Source: Prevotellaceae bacterium (lineage in GTDB: Bacteria > Bacteroidota > Bacteroidia > Bacteroidales > Bacteroidaceae). Taken from it: a stretch of DNA of 32,676 bases. This document shows, one piece after another, positions 1 to 7,532 of this stretch. The notes below the pieces were generated by a model, which saw only the letters and a list, made by a program, of their open reading frames with translations, did not search any database and had not been told where the DNA came from. The translations under genes were made by a program, and so were the position numbers. The DNA is taken from positions 1-32,676 of the forward strand of contig CAJPLH010000004.1 of the NCBI GenBank assembly GCA_905371275.1. Direction: 5' to 3'. Every line of letters starts with the position of its first letter. The first letter of the stretch is position 1.

Positions 1-16
1 ACAACACGTTGTTCGA

Positions 17-73
17 GTGATTTCGTGGGACATTTTTCGGATTATATCCGACGGAATTTTGTTTCCGTCCGAC
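17..73 (+). repeat. Repeat family copy, left end of window
   Basis: This 57-bp stretch aligns without gaps, at 39 of 57 positions, with the reverse complement of 32614-32670 at the other end of the window. Shared blocks include GTGATTT at the start, TTTTTC in the middle and ATTTTGTTT near the end. Both copies are in AT-rich intergenic DNA and point inward. The open frames crossing them also resemble each other at the start (MIxxxxFxIxSxGILF), so decayed or unusual coding cannot be fully excluded. Confidence 0.55.
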
Positions 74-149
74 AAATTCGGGGAAATATCCGAGAAATTC
101 AGGAAAAGTTCGGGGAAAATCAAGAAAAAGTCGGAGAATGTCGAGAAAA
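74..149. other. Helically phased A-tracts, probable curved DNA
   Basis: Runs of two to five A begin at 74, 84, 95, 104, 116, 125, 137 and 146, a spacing of 9-12 bp averaging about 10.3. The runs sit in a degenerate 10-11-bp unit resembling TTCGGGGAAAA or TCGAGAAAAG. A-tracts in phase with the helix are known to bend DNA, so this stretch is probably intrinsically curved. Its role is unknown. Confidence 0.5.
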
Positions 150-315
150 GTTTGAGAATACGTCCCAAATTTGTCAGAGGAATGGATTTGAACCCACGTA
201 GAAAACATTAGTTTTTTCCTAGTTTGTTCCAAATGCCGAGTAAATTTAGGATGCCATTTTAACAGTATTCGGAGCGTTTTCTCTTAATAAAGTGTAACCC
301 ATCACCACGTATGGT

Positions 316-348
316 TTTGGGATACGGAGTTGAGTGTTTATATCTTTG
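316..348 (+). promoter_or_regulatory. Consensus-like promoter with no clear gene
   Basis: TATCTTTG at 341-348 fits the Bacteroidetes -7 consensus TAnnTTTG, and TTTG at 316-319 is a plausible -33 element, though the 21-bp gap is slightly long. No convincing gene follows before serS at 642. It could drive a long serS leader, a small RNA, or be a chance match. Confidence 0.3.
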
Positions 349-585
349 TGTTGATGCTGTTTGTGACGAATAACTATTTTGCGATTGACAGATATCTATT
401 CTACGGATAATCACATTTATCCTCTGAAATCATTCAAAAAGATAGTATTTGATGGACAATCTGAGCAAGGGACACATTATATTTGTGAGAAGCGATATAA
501 TCGCTCCAAAACCTACTCGAACAACACGACTAGCAATGAGGAATTTATTTGAAAATAGTCCAAAAGTTTCTGCTGTCGCTGTGGG

Positions 586-612
586 TTGTTCCAAAAATTA
601 TTGCTACTTTTG
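586..612 (+). promoter_or_regulatory. Predicted serS promoter
   Basis: TACTTTTG at 605-612 matches TAnnTTTG. A TTG at 586-588 may serve as the -33 element, though the 16-bp gap is shorter than usual. The serS ATG follows 30 bp downstream. Confidence 0.5.
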
Positions 613-641
613 CCCTATAAACAAACTTCTCTATAGCAAAT

Positions 642-1919
642 ATGCTGACGATAAAACAAATTACCGATGATAAAGAAGCCGTGATTCGCGGCTTGGAAAA
701 GAAAAACTTCAGTGATGCGCGCAAAGCAATTGACGCTGTGCTCGCAGCTGACAATAAGCGCAAGGCTGCCCAAAGTGAATTAGATGCTGTGCTTGCTGAA
801 CAAAAAACACTTGCAAAGAGCATCGGTGCTTTGATGAAAGCCGGAAATTCCGAAGAAGCCGAAGCTGCTAAAGCACGTGTGGCTGAACTGAAACAACGAA
901 GCACACAACTTGAGGATGCCAAAAGAGAAGCCGAGGAAGAACGCACAAATGTGCTTTATACGATTCCCAACCTTCCTTACGACATTGTACCCGAAGGTCA
1001 TTCTGCTGAAGACAACGAAGTCGTGAAAACAGGAGGTAACAATACTGAACTCCCTGCTAATCCCCTTCCCCACTGGGAACTTGCCAAAAAATATGACCTC
1101 ATTGATTTTGACCTAGGCGTAAAAATCACTGGTGCTGGTTTCCCCGTGTACAAAGGCTTGGGTGCTCGTCTTCAACGCGCTCTCATCAACTTCTTCTTAG
1201 ACGAAGCGCGCGAATCCGGTTACACAGAAATAATGCCTCCGACTGTTGTTAATGCAGCATCTGGTTACGGTACTGGTCAATTGCCTGATAAAGAAGGGCA
1301 AATGTATCATTGCACACTTGATGACCTTTATCTTATTCCCACCGCTGAAGTGCCCGTCACTAACATCTATCGCGATGTGATTATTGAAGAGCGTGATCTT
1401 CCCATTAAAAACTGCGCTTACACACAATGCTTCCGCCGCGAAGCTGGTAGCTATGGTAAAGATGTGCGCGGACTCAATCGTTTACACGAATTTTCTAAGA
1501 TAGAAATCGTGCGTATCGATCGTCCCGAACATTCTCAACAGAGCCACGACGAAATGTTGGCACACGTTGAAGGTTTGCTCCAAAAACTTGAACTCCCCTA
1601 TCGTATTTTGCGTCTTTGCGGCGGAGACATGAGTTTTACAGCTGCTCTTTGCTACGACTTTGAGGTTTATTCAGAAGCTCAAGGCCGCTGGTTGGAAGTT
1701 TCATCTGTTTCAAACTTCGATAGTTATCAAGCAAATCGTTTGAAGTGTCGCTATCGTCGCAATGATGATAAAAAGATTGAGTTGTGCCACACTCTCAATG
1801 GTTCTGCATTGGCATTGCCTCGCATAGTGGCAGCGTTACTCGAAAACTTCCAAACAGAAGACGGCATTCGCATCCCCAAAGCTTTGCAACCTTATATGGG
1901 TTGCGATATGATTCGCTAA
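642..1919 (+). CDS. serS: Seryl-tRNA synthetase
   Basis: Cytoplasmic class II aminoacyl-tRNA synthetase that charges tRNA-Ser (and tRNA-Sec where present) with serine. The 425-residue length is normal for the family. Residues 1 to about 105 are the charged, heptad-like N-terminal arm that forms the antiparallel coiled coil contacting the tRNA long variable arm. The catalytic domain follows, with class II motif 2 (FRREAGSYGKDVRG, then LHEFSKIE) and motif 3 near the C-terminus (GSALALPRIVAALLENFQ). The ATG start is 30 bp downstream of a TAnnTTTG promoter element. gdhA follows 76 bp later on the same strand after a hairpin. Nothing is missing or odd. Confidence 0.97.
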   Translation: MLTIKQITDDKEAVIRGLEKKNFSDARKAIDAVLAADNKRKAAQSELDAVLAEQKTLAKSIGALMKAGNSEEAEAAKARVAELKQRSTQLEDAKREAEEERTNVLYTIPNLPYDIVPEGHSAEDNEVVKTGGNNTELPANPLPHWELAKKYDLIDFDLGVKITGAGFPVYKGLGARLQRALINFFLDEARESGYTEIMPPTVVNAASGYGTGQLPDKEGQMYHCTLDDLYLIPTAEVPVTNIYRDVIIEERDLPIKNCAYTQCFRREAGSYGKDVRGLNRLHEFSKIEIVRIDRPEHSQQSHDEMLAHVEGLLQKLELPYRILRLCGGDMSFTAALCYDFEVYSEAQGRWLEVSSVSNFDSYQANRLKCRYRRNDDKKIELCHTLNGSALALPRIVAALLENFQTEDGIRIPKALQPYMGCDMIR

Positions 1920-1941
1920 GATTATAATCCTTATTGCCCAC

Positions 1942-1971
1942 CCGATGAGTGGCACTCAGTTCACTCATCGG
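1942..1971 (+). terminator. Hairpin after serS, weak terminator or operator
   Basis: A perfect 10-bp inverted repeat, CCGATGAGTG and CACTCATCGG, is separated by 10 bp in the serS-gdhA gap. No T-run follows it on the + strand, so it is a poor intrinsic terminator. It might instead be a processing site or a regulatory element ahead of gdhA, which starts 24 bp later. Confidence 0.4.
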
Positions 1972-1995
1972 ACATATTACTAAAAACTTTGAGCC

Positions 1996-3333
1996 ATGAA
2001 CATTGACTTATTTATGCAGCAGCTTGAAGCCCGCCACCCAGGCGAGTCCGAATTTTTGCAAGCTGTTCGTGAAGTACTACTTAGCATTGGTGACATCTAC
2101 GACCAACACCCAGAGTGGGAACGTGCATCACTGCTTGAGCGTTTAGTTGAACCCGAACGCATCATCACTTTCCGCGTACCCTGGGTGGACGACCGTGGCA
2201 AAGTGCAAGTCAACATCGGCTATCGCGTGCAGTTCAATTCTGCCATTGGCCCCTACAAAGGCGGTTTGCGCTTCCACGCTTCCGTGAATCTGAGCATTCT
2301 CAAGTTCCTCGGTTTTGAACAAACGTTCAAAAATGCGCTCACTACCCTTCCTATGGGTGGCGGCAAGGGAGGTTCTGACTTCTCACCAAGAGGCAAGAGT
2401 GACGCTGAAATTATGCGTTTCTGCCAATCATTTATGAACGAACTCTATCGCTACATTGGCCCAGAAGTAGACGTTCCTGCTGGCGATATCGGCGTGGGTG
2501 GTCGCGAAATTGGTTATCTCTTTGGCCAATATAAGAAACTTACGCGCGATTTCTCAGGAGTGCTCACAGGTAAGAACCTCGAATTTGGTGGTAGTCTTAT
2601 TCGTCCAGAAGCAACAGGCTTTGGAGGACTCTACTTCGTGCAAGAAATGCTGCAAAGCGCAGGCCACGAACTCAAAGGCAAAACCGTTGCTCTCTCGGGC
2701 TTTGGTAATGTGGCTTGGGGTGCAGCAACAAAAGCTACTCAACTAGGTGCAAAAGTCGTAACAATCAGCGGTCCTGATGGTTATATCTATGATCCCGAGG
2801 GTATCTCTGGCGAAAAAATCGACTATATGCTCGAACTCCGTGCTTCTGGCAACGACATTGTTGAGCCTTACGCAGACGAATTCCCCACCGCGAAGTTTAT
2901 TCCAGGAAAACGTCCTTGGGAAGTTAAAGTGGATATTGCTTTGCCTTGCGCAACACAAAATGAACTCAATGGTGAAGATGCGCAGCATCTCATAGACAAT
3001 GGCGTGCTCTGTGTTGGTGAAATCTCAAATATGGGTTGCACACCCGAAGCCATCGACCTTTTCTTGGAAAACAAGTTGCTCTATGCACCGGGTAAGGCCG
3101 TAAATGCAGGCGGTGTTGCTACATCGGGTCTTGAAATGAGCCAAAATGCAATGCACCTCTCATGGAGCGAAGCTGATGTTGATGCTCGTTTGCATCAGAT
3201 TATGCATGGCATCCACCAACAATGTGTCAAATATGGCACAGAACCCAATGGATATGTCAATTACGTCAAGGGTGCCAACGTGGCAGGCTTTATGAAAGTA
3301 GCCAAGGCTATGATGGCACAAGGCGTAGTTTAA
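1996..3333 (+). CDS. gdhA: NAD(P)-dependent glutamate dehydrogenase
   Basis: Interconverts 2-oxoglutarate plus ammonium and glutamate, linking nitrogen assimilation to the citrate-cycle intermediates. The 445-residue length is that of the hexameric small-subunit class. Visible marks are the substrate-binding YKGG (residues 87-90), PMGGGKGG with catalytic Lys124, the PAGD segment with catalytic Asp164, and the nucleotide-binding GFGNVAWGAA around 235. The second beta strand ends in SGPDG, which does not settle NADH versus NADPH preference, so coenzyme use is left open. The gene is followed by a strong terminator at 3393-3430. It may have its own start signal after the hairpin at 1942-1971, or be read through from serS. 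Confidence 0.95.
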   Translation: MNIDLFMQQLEARHPGESEFLQAVREVLLSIGDIYDQHPEWERASLLERLVEPERIITFRVPWVDDRGKVQVNIGYRVQFNSAIGPYKGGLRFHASVNLSILKFLGFEQTFKNALTTLPMGGGKGGSDFSPRGKSDAEIMRFCQSFMNELYRYIGPEVDVPAGDIGVGGREIGYLFGQYKKLTRDFSGVLTGKNLEFGGSLIRPEATGFGGLYFVQEMLQSAGHELKGKTVALSGFGNVAWGAATKATQLGAKVVTISGPDGYIYDPEGISGEKIDYMLELRASGNDIVEPYADEFPTAKFIPGKRPWEVKVDIALPCATQNELNGEDAQHLIDNGVLCVGEISNMGCTPEAIDLFLENKLLYAPGKAVNAGGVATSGLEMSQNAMHLSWSEADVDARLHQIMHGIHQQCVKYGTEPNGYVNYVKGANVAGFMKVAKAMMAQGVV

Positions 3334-3392
3334 ACCACATAACTATAGTTGCTTCTAGCCTATAGTTGAACAGAAAACTCCAAAGTTCCTGT

Positions 3393-3430
3393 GAGGCTGT
3401 ATCGAACTTTTGTTAGATACAGCCTCTTTT
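3393..3430 (+). terminator. Intrinsic terminator of gdhA
   Basis: An 11-bp perfect stem, GAGGCTGTATC with GATACAGCCTC, encloses a 12-base loop and is followed by TTTT. It lies 60 bp after the gdhA stop. The rest of the 3334-3642 gap holds the promoter of the next gene and nothing else recognised. Confidence 0.85.
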
Positions 3431-3577
3431 GTGTTATAGACAACTGAATCCCATAAACGAATCCATAATACCAATCAGCCATTAGGTTCTGAACAGATTT
3501 TGACTCTACGACTCCACGAATAAACAGAAGCCAAGAAATAAGATGTGGAAACCGACCAGCGAATGAAAGTTTTTTCG

Positions 3578-3585
3578 TACTTTTG
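3578..3585 (+). promoter_or_regulatory. Predicted -7 element for the FNT-like gene
   Basis: TACTTTTG matches TAnnTTTG and lies 58 bp upstream of the ATG at 3643. No clear -33 TTTG is visible at the usual distance, so support is partial. Confidence 0.4.
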
Positions 3586-3642
3586 CAGTCGTTTCGAACA
3601 TAGGCATACAAAGTGATAACTTCAAACATATTATACAAAGTG

Positions 3643-4251
3643 ATGCCTAAAACATTTGATCTTATTCGTCTTTCTATTGCAGCCGGCGTTGCCATCGGCT
3701 TAGCAGGTTACGTCTATCTCACACTCCACGACTTGGCGGGTGCAATACTCTTTGCCTTTGGTCTTCTTACCATTGTGAGCTATCGTCTCAAGTTGTTCAC
3801 CAGCGTTTCTGGCTTCATCCATCGCAACGAATTTCCACAACTTGCTTTGATATTGGTATGCAATGTCATTGGTTGTGCTTTAGTTGGCTTGCTCTCTCGC
3901 GCAGCAGCTCATCCCCTTTCGGCAACGGCAGAAATTGTCATCGGAGAACGTCTTGCAAACGGTGCGCTAAATAGTGGACTATTGGCCATTGGATGCGGCA
4001 TTATTATGACAGTATCCGTTACCTTTGCGTATCGTGGAAAGTTTTTACCCCTTCTCTTTGGAGTACCCGTTTTCATAAAGTGCGGTTTTCCCCACTGTAT
4101 GGCTGATGCTTTCTATCTGAGCAGTTGTTCACTCGATTTTTGGCAAAGTCATTGGCAAGACATTTGTTTCTACTACCCTGCAATCGTAGTTGGAAACTTT
4201 GTGGGATGCAACCTCCCTCGCCTGTTCCCTAAACAAGACGAACAGCATTGA
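3643..4251 (+). CDS. Formate/nitrite transporter (FNT)-like membrane protein
   Basis: A 202-residue, very hydrophobic protein with about five or six predicted membrane segments. It resembles the FNT channel family, which passes formate, nitrite or hydrosulfide. The first-helix block ends in LKLFTS, like the FNT ELFTxN segment. VCNVIGCALVGLL resembles the central helix, and the CGFPHCMADAFYL plus VVGNFVGCNLPRLF region resembles the FNT signature CGFEHSVANMYF followed by the last helix. It is much shorter than typical FNT proteins (about 260-280 residues), and His-Cys replaces the usual His-Ser. I prefer the ATG at 3643; an in-frame GTG at 3613 would add ten residues. It converges on the YitT gene across a shared terminator. 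The substrate is unknown. Confidence 0.6.
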   Translation: MPKTFDLIRLSIAAGVAIGLAGYVYLTLHDLAGAILFAFGLLTIVSYRLKLFTSVSGFIHRNEFPQLALILVCNVIGCALVGLLSRAAAHPLSATAEIVIGERLANGALNSGLLAIGCGIIMTVSVTFAYRGKFLPLLFGVPVFIKCGFPHCMADAFYLSSCSLDFWQSHWQDICFYYPAIVVGNFVGCNLPRLFPKQDEQH

Positions 4252-4317
4252 TTTATAGAATTGGTGACACTAGCCCATGTGTCCGACCAAATTCATCATA
4301 CATCCAAACAAAAACAA

Positions 4318-4352
4318 GAGTGCGTCAAACTGTAGGGTTTGACGCACTCTCG
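4318..4352. terminator. Bidirectional terminator
   Basis: A perfect 13-bp stem, GAGTGCGTCAAAC with GTTTGACGCACTC, has a 6-base loop. T-rich sequence follows on the + strand (TCGTTTTC) and on the - strand (TTGTTTTTG). It sits between the convergent FNT-like (+) and YitT-like (-) genes and probably ends both transcripts. Confidence 0.85.
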
Positions 4353-4384
4353 TTTTCTATTACTCTCATAAGTAAAGACTTACC

Positions 4385-5389
4385 TTATTCAAGGCGCATT
4401 GTTCCGGCATCGGGGAGCTCTTTCCATCTAAAGCCATACGTATCGTACGCATCCGTCACAATGACAAAACAATTTGGCGCACGGAGTTTTATGCCTTCAG
4501 TGATTGCGGGCAATTCTTTTTGACGAACCACCAGAAGCAAAATATCTTTGTCACTTCCGCTATATAGTCCTTTAGAAGGTGTACAAGTAGCCGTGCGATC
4601 AAGTGTGTGTAATATCCATTCTCGAAGTTCTTCACGATCTTTGCTATCACAAATAATCTGAACGAGTTTGGTGTCTTGCGTACCACTTACAACTGTCGCA
4701 ATGGAGCGTGTGATGGCAAACATCGCGATGAGGGAGTAGAAGGAAAGCATCCATGATTTGGGTTCGGCGTTACCAATGCTTAGTCCGAACCCCATACCTA
4801 TCACTAAAAGACCAGAAAGCACAATAGAACCGTCTACAGTCATCAAAGCATAGGAGAACCTTACGCGAGTAAATTTGTGAATGATCATTGCAATAATGTC
4901 GCTACCCCCACTAGATGCACTCTGTTTAATGACAATTCCTGTGCCTATTCCCACCAAAACACCACCTATCAAACTGCTGATGATAAGGTCGTTCGTCAAA
5001 TCTAAATGGCCGCCTAGTAGTTTCGTGGGATCAAGATTTTTCAAAGCTTCAACAGGATAACTCAGTTGAGTCAAAGCATTTACCATCAATGGCAAAGCAA
5101 CTGCAGCGACAAGGGTTCGCAACCCCAACTTTCCGCCTAACACTAAAAGCGAAAGTATTAAAAGCGGAATCTGTATGCACAGAGCAATAGTTCCGATAGG
5201 TGCAGATGGAAAAATGGCGTGTAGCACAATGCTTAGACCAAACACTCCACCTGGCACAATGCCATAAGGGTTGATGAAATAGACTAATCCTACTGCAGTG
5301 ACCAAACACCCCATTAAGATAAAGGGGACGGCGCGAAGCGTCTCGGGCTGAACGGCTTCTTTCCAAAGTCCACGAAGAGAAAACGACAT
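4385..5389 (-). CDS. YitT family membrane protein with DUF2179 domain
   Basis: Integral membrane protein of unknown activity. The first roughly 220 residues carry about six hydrophobic segments with glycine-rich turns typical of the YitT/DUF161 family. These include NPYGIVPGGVFGLSIVLH near residue 40 and KQSASSGGSDIIAMIIH near 155. The C-terminal 110 or so residues form the soluble DUF2179 domain, ending in a VTDAYDTYGFRW segment. The 334-residue length is slightly long for the family because of extra sequence around 110-135. The ATG lies 85 bp downstream of a strong promoter (5474-5504) that is back to back with that of the nuclease gene. It ends at the shared terminator at 4318-4352. No transport substrate can be named. 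Confidence 0.88.
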   Translation of the reverse strand: MSFSLRGLWKEAVQPETLRAVPFILMGCLVTAVGLVYFINPYGIVPGGVFGLSIVLHAIFPSAPIGTIALCIQIPLLILSLLVLGGKLGLRTLVAAVALPLMVNALTQLSYPVEALKNLDPTKLLGGHLDLTNDLIISSLIGGVLVGIGTGIVIKQSASSGGSDIIAMIIHKFTRVRFSYALMTVDGSIVLSGLLVIGMGFGLSIGNAEPKSWMLSFYSLIAMFAITRSIATVVSGTQDTKLVQIICDSKDREELREWILHTLDRTATCTPSKGLYSGSDKDILLLVVRQKELPAITEGIKLRAPNCFVIVTDAYDTYGFRWKELPDAGTMRLE

Positions 5390-5473
5390 ATTAACGATAA
5401 AATTTTAGTGACCAATGACGAGGAAATCCTACAGTCCACAATGGAGAATGCATTTCCACTCGCTAATCGGTCG

Positions 5474-5504
5474 CAAATGTACAAGATTTGTGGCAATACA
5501 CAAA
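5474..5504 (-). promoter_or_regulatory. Promoter of the YitT-family gene
   Basis: Read on the - strand, TTTG (5501-5504) and TACATTTG (5474-5481) are separated by 19 bp, a full match to the Bacteroidetes consensus. It is divergent from the nuclease promoter whose -33 box begins at 5521. Confidence 0.8.
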
Positions 5505-5520
5505 ATTTACGCCACAGATA

Positions 5521-5551
5521 TTTGTCTAAATCGAGGGAACGCATATCTTTG
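5521..5551 (+). promoter_or_regulatory. Promoter of the secreted nuclease gene
   Basis: TTTG at 5521-5524 and TATCTTTG at 5544-5551 are 19 bp apart, an exact match to the Bacteroidetes vegetative consensus. Transcription would begin near 5558. This excludes the longer open frame beginning at 5408 and fixes the coding start at 5579. Confidence 0.85.
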
Positions 5552-5578
5552 CACTACCAAATCTGTTTCAAAATAACA

Positions 5579-6382
5579 ATGAAAAATTTACTTCTTTCCA
5601 CATTTCTAGTAGCTACTAGTATTGCATCAGCCATCGCGTTGCCAATATCGACGCCAAACGTTGCTTCTTTTTCCAATACCTCCGCATCACTGCCGCTAGA
5701 GCAACCCGCCACTCTACACAACCATCCAGAACAAATCGTAGTGCATACGGGCTATAGACTTTCCTTTAACAGAGAGACTCTTTGCCCCAACTGGGTGGCT
5801 TGGGAACTTACCGCCAATGAAACCGAAGGAAGCGTGCAGCGCTCCAATGATTTCCGCCCCGATGAAATGTTGCCCTATCGTTATCAAGTAACTACGGATG
5901 ACTATAAACATAGCGGCTATGATCGTGGACATATGTGCCCTTCAGCTGATATGAAATGGAGTTCAACGGCGCAATCAGAATGCTTCTTTATGAGCAACAT
6001 CTGCCCCCAAACTCACGCGCTTAACGCAGGAGGATGGGAAAAAGTTGAACGCGCCTGCCGTCGCTGGGCAAAGCGCGAAGGGAAAGTCTACATTGTTTGC
6101 GGTCCAATCTTCAATGATTCGCGCAAACAACTCTATATTGGGAAGTCTGTAAAGATTCGCGTTCCAAATGCTTTCTTTAAAGTAGTACTATCTCTCAAAA
6201 AGGGAGGAGAGAAAGCCATCGGATTTTATTTCACGAACCGTGACGGAAAGCAGAATATGGGTGATGCAACAAAAACTGTCGATGAAATAGAGAATATTAC
6301 CGGAATGGATTTTTTCCCACAACTCAATGATGCACTAGAACGACGCGTTGAAGCACAAAACAACCTAAGCCTTTGGCACTAA
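5579..6382 (+). CDS. Secreted DNA/RNA non-specific endonuclease (NUC1 family)
   Basis: Predicted exported nuclease of the beta-beta-alpha-metal family (Serratia nuclease/EndoG type), which cuts DNA and RNA with one metal ion. Residues 1-20 form a signal peptide (MKNLLLSTFLVATSIASA), so it acts in the periplasm or outside. The catalytic signature DRGH is at 115-118, with His118 as general base. The following FMSNICPQ...LNAGGWEKVE supplies the metal-ligand Asn (probably Asn149). Family-typical GKVYIVCGPIF and PNAFFKVVL blocks follow. The 267 residues are normal for Bacteroidetes members. The start at 5579 is chosen from the promoter position and signal peptide; the open frame extends upstream to 5408. 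The gene stops 20 bp from the convergent SUI1-like gene, with no terminator visible between. Likely roles are nucleic-acid scavenging or degradation of extracellular DNA. Confidence 0.92.
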   Translation: MKNLLLSTFLVATSIASAIALPISTPNVASFSNTSASLPLEQPATLHNHPEQIVVHTGYRLSFNRETLCPNWVAWELTANETEGSVQRSNDFRPDEMLPYRYQVTTDDYKHSGYDRGHMCPSADMKWSSTAQSECFFMSNICPQTHALNAGGWEKVERACRRWAKREGKVYIVCGPIFNDSRKQLYIGKSVKIRVPNAFFKVVLSLKKGGEKAIGFYFTNRDGKQNMGDATKTVDEIENITGMDFFPQLNDALERRVEAQNNLSLWH

Positions 6383-6402
6383 TTCCTATTTTGAACAGAA
6401 TG

Positions 6403-6741
6403 CTATTTTGTTTGTGTGTATCCCATTGTACGAAGTAATTCGACAATACGCTGTTTAAAATCGCCCTGCACCAAAATCTCTCCATCTTTTACGCTTCCTC
6501 CAACCCCACATTTGGACTTTAATGTCTTTCCCAGATTTTTTAGAGCCATTTCATCGCCCACAAAACCACCTACAATGGTTACAGTTTTCCCTCCGCGTCC
6601 ATTTTTCTCGATTCTAACGCGGAGTTTCTGCGCACTTTCTTTTAAAGTTTCGACTTCTTCAGCGTCATTCGTTTGATATTCATAGTCTGAGGCGGTGCTA
6701 AACACCACACCTAAACGTTTTTTCCAGTCATTATCTTTCAT
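6403..6741 (-). CDS. SUI1/eIF1-like translation factor (YciH type)
   Basis: A 112-residue protein with the SUI1 fold, homologous to eukaryotic eIF1 and bacterial YciH, thought to bind the small ribosomal subunit and affect start-site fidelity or stress translation. Marks are the basic segment KLRVRIEKNGRGGKTVTIVGGFVG and the downstream LGKTLKSKCGVGGSVKDGEILVQGDF, followed by the C-terminal helix RIVELLRTMGY. I start at the Met of MKDNDWKKRLG (6741), the usual form in this group, rather than three codons upstream. It lies 66 bp after the metalloprotease gene on the same strand and is probably co-transcribed with it. Confidence 0.9.
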   Translation of the reverse strand: MKDNDWKKRLGVVFSTASDYEYQTNDAEEVETLKESAQKLRVRIEKNGRGGKTVTIVGGFVGDEMALKNLGKTLKSKCGVGGSVKDGEILVQGDFKQRIVELLRTMGYTQTK

Positions 6742-6807
6742 TTCTTCCAATACTTTCTGCTATAACAAGTTTCCTAATGAGCTTCTTTCGCAAAGTTTCG
6801 TCCTCTG

Positions 6808-7347
6808 TCAGCGATACCTCCCTTGGGTCATCAAAGAACGCGCAAAATTGTTCATCTTCTTATCCAATGCTTTTGCCAGTCCAAATTCTCCTCCCAGTAT
6901 TCGATCAACTTCTGCCCAAAATTTCGCGCTATGATTCATTTCTTTTAGATGCGCCAACTCGTGACAAACCACATAATCTACGAGTTCTTTAGGAGCGAGC
7001 AACAACCACACATTAAAATTGAGGTTACGTAAACCCGAACACGAGCCCCACCTTGAACTTACATCTTTGTATGTTACGCGATTGAATTGGACACCAGCAG
7101 CAGCCGAACGAGCATTCAAGATCGGTGTGACCAATAGTTTACACTGTTTTCTCAACACTTCAATGACCACCTTATTCATCCATTCTTGTTTCTCTTGCTC
7201 AATTAAATTCAAACTGTCAGGAAAAGTCAATAGCACCTCCCCTTTCGTCCCTTTTACTTGGGCAACTTTGGTTTGTTCCTGCTGTTGGATATGTAATTGT
7301 AAGAGGTCTGTTTCGATGAAAAATTGAGGAGTTATCAAAAAACGCAT
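6808..7347 (-). CDS. YgjP/SprT-like zinc metallopeptidase
   Basis: A 179-residue cytoplasmic zinc metalloprotease of the YgjP-like (M48/DUF45) family. The active-site HELAH is at residues 129-133, with the third ligand His139 in the MNHSAKFW segment. The family signature SSRWGSCS then NLNFNVWLLLAPKELVDYVV precedes it at about 98-127. The start MRFLITP is chosen over a Met three codons upstream. A promoter match lies 26-56 bp upstream. It is followed by the SUI1-like gene. Cellular substrates are unknown for most members. Confidence 0.85.
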   Translation of the reverse strand: MRFLITPQFFIETDLLQLHIQQQEQTKVAQVKGTKGEVLLTFPDSLNLIEQEKQEWMNKVVIEVLRKQCKLLVTPILNARSAAAGVQFNRVTYKDVSSRWGSCSGLRNLNFNVWLLLAPKELVDYVVCHELAHLKEMNHSAKFWAEVDRILGGEFGLAKALDKKMNNFARSLMTQGRYR

Positions 7348-7372
7348 AGATACCAATGATATAATAAAACAT

Positions 7373-7403
7373 CAAAGATACAATTTCTCTATGAAATCTC
7401 CAA
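7373..7403 (-). promoter_or_regulatory. Promoter of the metalloprotease/SUI1-like pair
   Basis: On the - strand, TTG (7401-7403) and TATCTTTG (7373-7380) are 20 bp apart. The metalloprotease ATG follows 26 bp downstream. Confidence 0.65.
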
Positions 7404-7532
7404 CTTCCTCGGCCAGAAATAGAGAAACAAACAAGACACCAACTTATCCTGTAGAGTCAGCCATCAAATGAGCTTGCAACTTGAACTATACACCGAAAAA
7501 ACGCCGTCAATCCTACATTAGATTTAGTGTTT

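Larger units (their letters stand above)
1..641. other. Non-coding region upstream of serS
   Basis: No convincing gene lies in these 641 bases. Open frames at 17-211 and 449-670 exist, but the first is low-complexity repeat sequence starting with GTG and the second runs out of frame into serS. The stretch holds a repeat-family copy (17-73), a run of regularly spaced A-tracts (about 74-149), a consensus-like promoter with no obvious gene (316-348) and the probable serS promoter (586-612). The rest, about 160-310 and 350-585, shows nothing I can name. Confidence 0.6.

Noticed and set aside
180..205. GGATTTGAACCC, resembling the T-arm of a tRNA on the - strand
   Set aside because: The 5-bp T-stem does not pair beyond two or three bases, and no acceptor, anticodon or D-arm is present nearby. 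It is too short to be called a tRNA remnant or attachment site.
449..670. A 73-codon open frame overlapping the serS start
   Set aside because: It crosses the serS promoter and start in another frame, and its translation has no recognisable features.
5408..5578. Upstream extension of the nuclease open frame
   Set aside because: It would start upstream of a perfect promoter and place 57 residues before an evident signal peptide.
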